Part shown: piece by piece, positions 8,601-12,584 of the stretch
Layout: each line of letters opens with the position of its first letter
Position numbering within the stretch: the stretch's first letter is position 1
Assembly: GCA_007123575.1 (NCBI GenBank)
Contig: SKKV01000199.1
Coordinates: 1 to 12,584 of the forward strand
Reading direction: 5' to 3'
Source of the DNA: Wenzhouxiangella sp.
GTDB taxonomy: Bacteria > Pseudomonadota > Gammaproteobacteria > Xanthomonadales > Wenzhouxiangellaceae
Length of the DNA: 12,584 nt
Made by a program: the position numbers and the translations under genes
Notes under the pieces: generated by a model
What the model was told of the DNA's origin: nothing
Seen by the model: only the letters and a program-made list of their open reading frames with translations
Database searches by the model: none

Positions 8601-9459
8601 AGAGGCCGAAAGCGCGGTAGCCGCCAACTTGGCCGAGATGGCTCGGGACGACAGTCCTGACGACGAGCTGCCCGATCCGTCTGCCGTTGAACCGCAGGCG
8701 CGTAGCATCCATGCCTTCCCGCGCGGCGCCATGCCGGGTAACTTTTTGCACCTGCTGCTGGAATGGGCCGGCAAGGAAGGTTTCAGACGCGTGCTCGGTC
8801 AATCTGAGCGAATGCATGCCGAAATTGAGCAACGTCTGGAAAGACGCGGCTGGGGCCACTTGACAGGAACGGTGGTCGGCTGGCTGGAGAGTCAGCTTGC
8901 CGCGCCGATTCGCCTGGGTGAATCCAGGCTCCGGCTCATTGACCTACAGCCCGAGAAGCATCAATACAAACCCGAGCTTGAATTCTGGCTGGCCGCCGAC
9001 GGCGCCGATGCTTTAGCCATCGATCGCCTGGTCACTGCGCACACCCTGGACGGCCAGCCGCGTGCGCCCTTTGAGCCGAATCATCTCAACGGCATGCTGC
9101 ATGGCTTTATCGATTTGGTGTTCCAACATCAGGGCCGCTGGTATGTGGCTGACTACAAATCCAACTGGGTTGGCCCCAGCGCCGATTACTACAGTCGTGA
9201 ACGTATGGCGGCGGTGGTTCGTTCGCGGCGTTATGACATGCAGTTTGTGTTCTATACGCTGGCACTACATCGACTGTTGAAAAGCCGACTGGGTAAAGAC
9301 TATGACCCTGAGCAGCATCTCGGCGGGGCGGCTTACCTTTTCCTGCGCGGCTGTGATAATGCAGACACGGGCGGCGTGTTTTTCGAGCCGACCAACCTGG
9401 CGCTGATGGATGCTTTGGACAGGCTGTTTGCCGGCCGTGAGGTGCGCGATGTCGCCTGA
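5641..9459 (+). CDS. recB: Exodeoxyribonuclease V beta subunit RecB, helicase-nuclease
   Basis: RecB is the 3'-5' motor and sole nuclease of RecBCD; after Chi it also loads RecA. The 1272-residue product begins, after a short lead, with Walker A SAGTGKT (26-32, Lys31). Other UvrD-type motifs are DEFQDTD (401-407), GDPKQAIYAFRG (from 433) and LLYVALTR (851-858, with the arginine finger Arg858). Motif V reads TIFKSKGLQ (783-791), with Phe785 where His is usual. The C-terminal nuclease domain keeps the full catalytic set: His1037 in PGNFLH, Asp1158 in GFIDLVF, and Asp1171 and Lys1173 in ADYKSNW, followed by the conserved YDMQFVFYTLALHR block. The ATG at 5641 has no good Shine-Dalgarno, so translation is probably coupled to recC, whose stop is 12 bases away. 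Its end overlaps recD by 11 bases. In E. coli ptrA lies between recC and recB; here nothing does. The gene appears intact and functional. Confidence 0.98.
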   Translation: MSQANSIKELELIRFPLRGLRLIEASAGTGKTYSIAALYVRLILGHGREDQLPLMPPQILVLTFTRAATQELRERIRARLTETARVFRNGQPGGDTFLVDLLAAYPEPEARAACARRLQVAAEWMDEAAIHTIHAWCQTMLRQHAFDSGSLFDQEVDSADQSLLQQVINDYWRRFMYVDHELADHLGELAETPAQLARSVQRLLKPGLAFRIDGQAAIGKAPAEALEDLLAWKHEQAACLDELQKTWQAQADSARSFLRDAVENKYLKVPYSKWENCKAWFDTINAWNTSAELAETLVNLRPDRINDCISKKGEGNWSAEHTLFHAIAKTLDALPAKPRWTAAVWPHAVEWITNRYQREKRERNQLDFDDLLHQLDRALVGRGGARLRTRILDSFPVALIDEFQDTDPVQYRIFERVFAAERNNAAHGLFMIGDPKQAIYAFRGADIFTYLDARRQTAVEDRYTLATNYRSTEAMVKAVNHWFSVGERRADGAFGFRRDQVNPVPFHSVKASGRDKRLVVDRDSPSGESTPQPALNLWFQPPDGGYVSNSAYRDRMAAIAATEITRLLNQGRSNPPQAGFEHPDGRVVAVKPSDIAVLVTNRFEADAVQNELRHRGVDCVYLSERNSIFDQPEAVDLVAILEAAAAPNDAWLVRNALAVPSLCARISELDALRHDEQRLEAEMQLFAGLSKTWREHGVLAMLRRLFTAKSAPERLFERSAGGERTLTNLLHLAELLQTESQQQDGEQALINYLRREVVNTERSDNEAHVLRLESDADLVKVITIFKSKGLQYPLVFVPFACSYKPLSENEPFLEFHEDGPDGRSQRVLELAGHSKALARARVEKRQEQLRLLYVALTRSEHACWVGLAPVLSLPDGQRPGKADCADLSAFAPGHLLLGLLDEAEVDQMAAGESFDMKNLLDRLVSSRDELSLTIADESLIDGTRLTAEVKEAELSAARQYQGEPREHWWVASYSALRHGRPATSALEEAESAVAANLAEMARDDSPDDELPDPSAVEPQARSIHAFPRGAMPGNFLHLLLEWAGKEGFRRVLGQSERMHAEIEQRLERRGWGHLTGTVVGWLESQLAAPIRLGESRLRLIDLQPEKHQYKPELEFWLAADGADALAIDRLVTAHTLDGQPRAPFEPNHLNGMLHGFIDLVFQHQGRWYVADYKSNWVGPSADYYSRERMAAVVRSRRYDMQFVFYTLALHRLLKSRLGKDYDPEQHLGGAAYLFLRGCDNADTGGVFFEPTNLALMDALDRLFAGREVRDVA
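9438..9444 (+). promoter_or_regulatory. Ribosome binding site for recD inside the recB 3' end
   Basis: TGAGGTG ends 4 bases before the ATG at 9449, giving a GAGG core with 6-base spacing. It lies within the last codons of recB. It fixes the recD start at 9449 rather than at the upstream in-frame ATG at 9410, which would add 13 residues not expected in the family. Confidence 0.65.
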
Positions 9460-11503
9460 GCAACTGTTTCGCCACCTGGCGCTGTGGCGCGCGCTCGGCT
9501 GGATTCGCCAACTTGACGAGCAGTTCGCACTTTTTCTTCATCGGCTTGACTCACAGGCGCCCGCGGAACTGCTGCTTGCCGCCGCTTTGACTAGCCACCA
9601 GCTGGGTCGCGGGCATGTCTGTCTTGCCTTGGATCAGTGCCTGGAGAATCCCCTGGCTGTTCTGGCCTTGCCGCCGGAAGATCAAGAAACCATCCGCTGG
9701 TCTGACCCGGACCTCGACCAGCGGCGAGCCAAGGCAAAAGAATGTCTGCGCGAATGCCTGCAGAACCTGAAATCCGCAGGCCTGACCAAGGCATTGCAGA
9801 GCGCGGAATTGGTTTCCAGCGGCGGTGACGGTACCGCCCCGCTGGTGTTCGATCGTGGCAATCTTTACCTGCGCCGCACCTGGACGGCCGAAACTTCGAT
9901 CGCGACGGCTGTTTCAGCGCGTGCAAGCGCACTACCTGAACTGCCAGCAGCCACTGAACTGGGTGCATTGATCCGGGAGATTTTTGGCGAAAGGGCAGAG
10001 GTGGCAGGCGGTAGCGACGATGCGGTCGACTGGCAGCAGGTAGCTTGCGCAATCGCGGCCCGTTCCCGCTTCAGCATCATCAGCGGAGGGCCGGGCACGG
10101 GCAAGACCTGGACCGTGGTGCGGATTATTGCGCTGCTACAGCGAATCCATCTGAAGCAAACCAACCAAGCGCTTCGCATTCGCCTGGCCGCACCCACCGG
10201 CAAAGCAGCTCAGCGTCTGAGTGAATCCATCGCCAAAAGCTGGCAGGAGCTGGCATCGCAAAGCAAAGAGGTCGAGCTTGTATCACCAGAACCGGCTTCA
10301 ACCTTGCACCGACTGTTAGGCAGTCAGCGCCACACCCGACACTTCCGGCACAACCACGTCAATCCGCTGCCCGTGGATGTTGTGATTGTCGACGAGGCGA
10401 GCATGATCGATCAGGAAATGATGCAGTCTCTGCTTGATGCACTCGCGCCAGGGACCCGCCTGATTCTGCTCGGTGACAAAGACCAACTGGCCTCGGTTGA
10501 AGCCGGCGCGGTGTTTGGCGACCTCTGTCGCGATGCCAGTGATATTGGCTACAGCAAAGCGGTGAACGAGTGGTTGGGGGAAGTGCTTGGCAGCGGTTTT
10601 CCGCAGGTCGGTCCTGGCGGGCTGGTTGACCAGAGAGTGATGTTGAAGCACAACTATCGCTCCACCGCCCAGATCAATGCGCTAGCCCGCGCTGTCAACG
10701 CCGGCCAGGAGAGCCGGGTCGTCGAACTGTTGAAAACGTCCGTCCAGGGTGAGCTCAACTGGCCGCAGATCAGCGCTGATGACGACGGCCAGTTACGGCA
10801 ACTGCTTCTTCACGGCAGCTTGCAGGGAGAGGATTGCGAGGGCTATCTCGGCTACCTGAAAACCATCAGAGAGACGCGGGAAGCACTGGTTCAGACACCC
10901 GATCAAGCGCAAGTTGATGCCTGGGTGAGTCAATGCCTGCAGGCCTATGGTCGCTTCCAGGTACTTACTGCTTTCAAGAGCGGCCCCTGGGGCGTGGCAG
11001 GCATTAATCAGAAAGTTGGTAACTGGCTGCGCACGCAACATGCTGACATCCATGTCGCGGCATCAGAACAAGACTGGTTCGACGGCCGACCCATCATGAT
11101 GACCCGAAATGATTACTCTACCGGGCTGATGAACGGCGATATCGGACTGTGTTTGAAAGTCCCGATTTGGAATCAGCGCGAAGAGGGCATTTCCTGGCAA
11201 CTGCGCGTGGTCTTCCCCAAAAGCGAGCACGAATTTCACTACATCAGCCCCAGTCGGATCAGCGACTATCAAACTGCCTGGGCCATGACCGTCCACAAGG
11301 CTCAGGGCAGCGAATTCGAGCACGCCGTGTTGGTCCTGCCCCACCGCCCCAGCCCTGTGCTTACTCGAGAACTGATCTACACCGGTCTAACCCGGGCTCG
11401 CGAGCGCTTCACCTTGGTTGCTGCCAACCCTGCCGTGCTCTCGCGGGCCATCAAACGGCGCACGCAACGCTCTTCCGCACTGGCAGATCGGTTAACGCCT
11501 TGA
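9449..11503 (+). CDS. recD: Exodeoxyribonuclease V alpha subunit RecD, 5'-3' helicase
   Basis: RecD is the fast 5'-3' motor of RecBCD and is needed for its full nuclease activity. The product has 684 residues, somewhat longer than the roughly 608 of E. coli. The N-terminal region of about 200 residues contacts RecC in the known structure; here it shows LTSHQLGRGHVCL, matching the E. coli LLSHDAGEGHVCL block. Walker A is GGPGTGKT (213-220, Lys219), followed by APTGKAAQRL. Walker B is VDEASM (Asp315, Glu316), with GDKDQLASVEAGAVFGD after it. Later come the KHNYRS block, FNGD-like MNGDIG, motif V TVHKAQGSEF and motif VI YTGLTRARER (Arg649). All core helicase motifs are present. The start at 9449 overlaps the recB stop by 11 bases and has its own ribosome site, so expression is tied to recB. 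The final TGA overlaps the start of the transporter gene. Confidence 0.97.
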   Translation: MSPEQLFRHLALWRALGWIRQLDEQFALFLHRLDSQAPAELLLAAALTSHQLGRGHVCLALDQCLENPLAVLALPPEDQETIRWSDPDLDQRRAKAKECLRECLQNLKSAGLTKALQSAELVSSGGDGTAPLVFDRGNLYLRRTWTAETSIATAVSARASALPELPAATELGALIREIFGERAEVAGGSDDAVDWQQVACAIAARSRFSIISGGPGTGKTWTVVRIIALLQRIHLKQTNQALRIRLAAPTGKAAQRLSESIAKSWQELASQSKEVELVSPEPASTLHRLLGSQRHTRHFRHNHVNPLPVDVVIVDEASMIDQEMMQSLLDALAPGTRLILLGDKDQLASVEAGAVFGDLCRDASDIGYSKAVNEWLGEVLGSGFPQVGPGGLVDQRVMLKHNYRSTAQINALARAVNAGQESRVVELLKTSVQGELNWPQISADDDGQLRQLLLHGSLQGEDCEGYLGYLKTIRETREALVQTPDQAQVDAWVSQCLQAYGRFQVLTAFKSGPWGVAGINQKVGNWLRTQHADIHVAASEQDWFDGRPIMMTRNDYSTGLMNGDIGLCLKVPIWNQREEGISWQLRVVFPKSEHEFHYISPSRISDYQTAWAMTVHKAQGSEFEHAVLVLPHRPSPVLTRELIYTGLTRARERFTLVAANPAVLSRAIKRRTQRSSALADRLTP

Positions 11504-12372
11504 AAAAAATTCATGTCCTTAGCCTGACGGCACTGGCATTAATCGCCTTTGCAGCCAACTCCATCCTGGCGCGCCTGGCGCTGACTGAAACCGGGATTGA
11601 TCCGATCTCGTTCACGACCCTGCGCATTGTCTCCGGTGCCGTTGTGCTCTGGCTGATCGTCAGGGCAAGGGGACCAGCCGCTGAATCCAGCGGCGGCTGG
11701 TTGCCCGCGCTGGCGCTGCTGGGCTACGCGCTGGCCTTTTCGCTGGCTTACATGAGTTTGACCGCGGCGACTGGCGCCCTGATTCTGTTCGGTTCGGTGC
11801 AGATCACGATGATCGGCTGGACACTGGCGCGAGGCGAAACGCTGTCACCTCGCCAGTGGACCGGCTTCGTATTGGCTACCGGCGGCCTGGTCTGGCTGCT
11901 GTTGCCTGGCCTGGCCGCGCCACCTCTGCTCGGTGCCGCGCTGATGATCGGCGCCGGTATCGCCTGGGGTGCCTATACCTTGCTGGCCAAGGGCACGGGC
12001 GACCCGGTCCAGACCACGGCCACCAACTTCATCCGTGCCAGCCTGCCGGCGCTGCTGATCTCGGCGGTTTTTCTCAACCGGGCTCACATCGATCTGCACG
12101 GTGCCCTGCTGGCCATTGCTTCGGGCGCCCTGGCATCCGGCCTGGGATATGTGATCTGGTACGCCGCCTTGAAGCACCTGCAAACCAGTACCGCCGCCGT
12201 CAGCCAGCTCAGCGTGCCTGTCATCACCGCCATCGTCGGCGTCCTCCTGCTGGCCGAACCCGTTACCCTGCGTCTGGCCTTATCCGGCCTCGCCATCCTC
12301 TGCGGTATCGCGCTGGTGACTATCCAACGTTCTGGAAGGTCTAGCGCTCATTCGGCGGGCCGAAGCAGTTAA
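11500..12372 (+). CDS. EamA/DMT-family inner-membrane transporter
   Basis: The product has 290 residues, typical of the drug/metabolite transporter superfamily, with ten likely membrane helices in two EamA-type repeats of five. Helices lie near residues 4-24, 37-54, 68-86, 89-109, 119-136 and 139-161 in the first part, with four more from about 178 to the C-terminus. The second repeat carries ASGLGYVIWYAALKHL and then TAAVSQLSVPVITAIVG, the usual EamA end-of-domain pattern (alternating small residues, a central Pro, then a Glu in LLLAEP). Such proteins export amino acids, metabolites or drugs; the substrate cannot be read from the sequence. The start is taken as TTG at 11500, which overlaps the recD stop (TTGA). 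No ATG or GTG fits before the first helix, and the open frame continues upstream only as an out-of-frame shadow of recD. Without a clear Shine-Dalgarno, it is likely translated by coupling to recD. A functional tie to DNA repair is not evident. Confidence 0.9.
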   Translation: MKKIHVLSLTALALIAFAANSILARLALTETGIDPISFTTLRIVSGAVVLWLIVRARGPAAESSGGWLPALALLGYALAFSLAYMSLTAATGALILFGSVQITMIGWTLARGETLSPRQWTGFVLATGGLVWLLLPGLAAPPLLGAALMIGAGIAWGAYTLLAKGTGDPVQTTATNFIRASLPALLISAVFLNRAHIDLHGALLAIASGALASGLGYVIWYAALKHLQTSTAAVSQLSVPVITAIVGVLLLAEPVTLRLALSGLAILCGIALVTIQRSGRSSAHSAGRSS

Positions 12373-12402
12373 GATTCGCGTTTGACTGATTCGGGACACC
12401 AC

Positions 12403-12584
12403 ATGAGCGCCAAGATTGGTCGCAACGACCCGTGCCACTGCGGAAGTGGACGCAAGTTCAAGCATTGCCATGGACGCCCCGCGCAGCAATCTCCTACCGA
12501 TGATCATGCCAAGGTCATTGATCTGGCCTTGAGCTGGCTTGAACAGCGCCACCGCATGGCCTATCAGGAAGAAGTCAAGACCCT
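12403..12584 (+). CDS. SEC-C zinc-motif protein, 3' partial
   Basis: Sixty codons are visible before the right edge. The product begins MSAKIGRNDPCHCGSGRKFK, with the SEC-C pattern C-X-C-X8-C-H: Cys11, Cys13, Cys22 and His23. In the SecA C-terminus this motif binds zinc and contacts SecB; many small proteins carry it at one end with unknown roles. The following residues (from about 38) look helical and charged (LALSWLEQRHRMAYQEEV) and do not match a domain I can name. The start ATG at 12403 has GGGA 6 bases upstream. It lies 30 bases after the transporter stop with no terminator between, so it may be the last or a later gene of the rec transcript. It is too short to be SecA itself at this end, because the motif is N-terminal here. 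Confidence 0.85.
   Translation, partial: MSAKIGRNDPCHCGSGRKFKHCHGRPAQQSPTDDHAKVIDLALSWLEQRHRMAYQEEVKT

Noticed and set aside
8194..8859. A 221-codon open frame on the minus strand opposite recB
   Set aside because: It is opposite conserved RecB sequence, including motif VI, with no domain-like pattern, so it is treated as a shadow.
9595..9602. An E. coli-type Chi octamer (CCACCAGC, i.e. GCTGGTGG on the minus strand) inside recD
   Set aside because: It is the only copy I found by eye, and about one copy in 12.6 kb is near what chance gives at this GC content. It says nothing about whether this organism uses that Chi.
11149..11499. An N-terminal extension of about 117 residues for the transporter, from the ATG at 11149
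   Set aside because: It lies entirely within the last conserved helicase motifs of recD in another frame, and its sequence is low-hydrophobicity with no domain. EamA-type proteins normally begin right at the first helix.
12382..12387. TTGACT before the SEC-C gene as a -35 box
   Set aside because: It is only about 15 bases upstream of the ATG at 12403, leaving no room for a -10 box and transcription start ahead of the gene.
1..12584. A search for a defence island, CRISPR array, transposon or novel system
   Set aside because: Gene content is housekeeping recombination, an exported redox pair, a transporter and a SEC-C protein. I saw no direct-repeat array, terminal inverted repeats, transposase or integrase, and gaps between genes do not exceed 112 bases.

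Overview
The window is a chromosomal stretch from a proteobacterium, most likely a gammaproteobacterium. RecC, RecB and RecD align by eye along their length with the E. coli RecBCD enzyme, GC content is moderately high, and genes are tightly packed. I cannot place it below class; a Xanthomonadales/Chromatiales-type lineage is only a guess. It looks like ordinary core chromosome. I see no insertion sequence, phage gene, tRNA, rRNA, CRISPR array or integrase.

Left arm (1-1809, minus strand): two exported proteins. The promoter-proximal gene (472-1809) has a signal peptide and a thioredoxin-like domain carrying a CGFS motif. After 112 bases comes a c-type cytochrome (1-359) with one CANCH haem site, cut by the window edge. 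A stem-loop wraps around the stop codon of the first gene. Both products should work outside the cytoplasm, probably in envelope redox chemistry.

Divergent region (1810-1899): 90 bases separate the minus-strand pair from the plus-strand rec genes and should hold both promoters. Only weak promoter candidates are visible.

Centre (1900-11503, plus strand): recC, recB and recD lie back to back. The gaps are 12 bases (recC-recB) and an 11-base overlap (recB-recD). Unlike in E. coli, no ptrA protease gene sits between recC and recB. Together they encode the complete helicase-nuclease that degrades double-strand ends and, after meeting Chi, loads RecA for recombination. All three genes are intact. 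All four nuclease residues of RecB and the Walker motifs of both motor subunits are present. RecC has changes at some positions that form the Chi-reading site in E. coli, and RecB has Phe where helicase motif V normally has His.

Right arm (11500-12584, plus strand): an EamA/DMT-type ten-helix membrane transporter starts at a TTG that overlaps the recD stop codon. Thirty bases later comes a small SEC-C zinc-motif protein, cut by the window edge. No terminator is visible between recC and the right edge, so all five genes may be co-transcribed.

I did not find a new defence or mobile system here. The most useful leads are the altered Chi-site residues, the motif V change and the exported CGFS protein.
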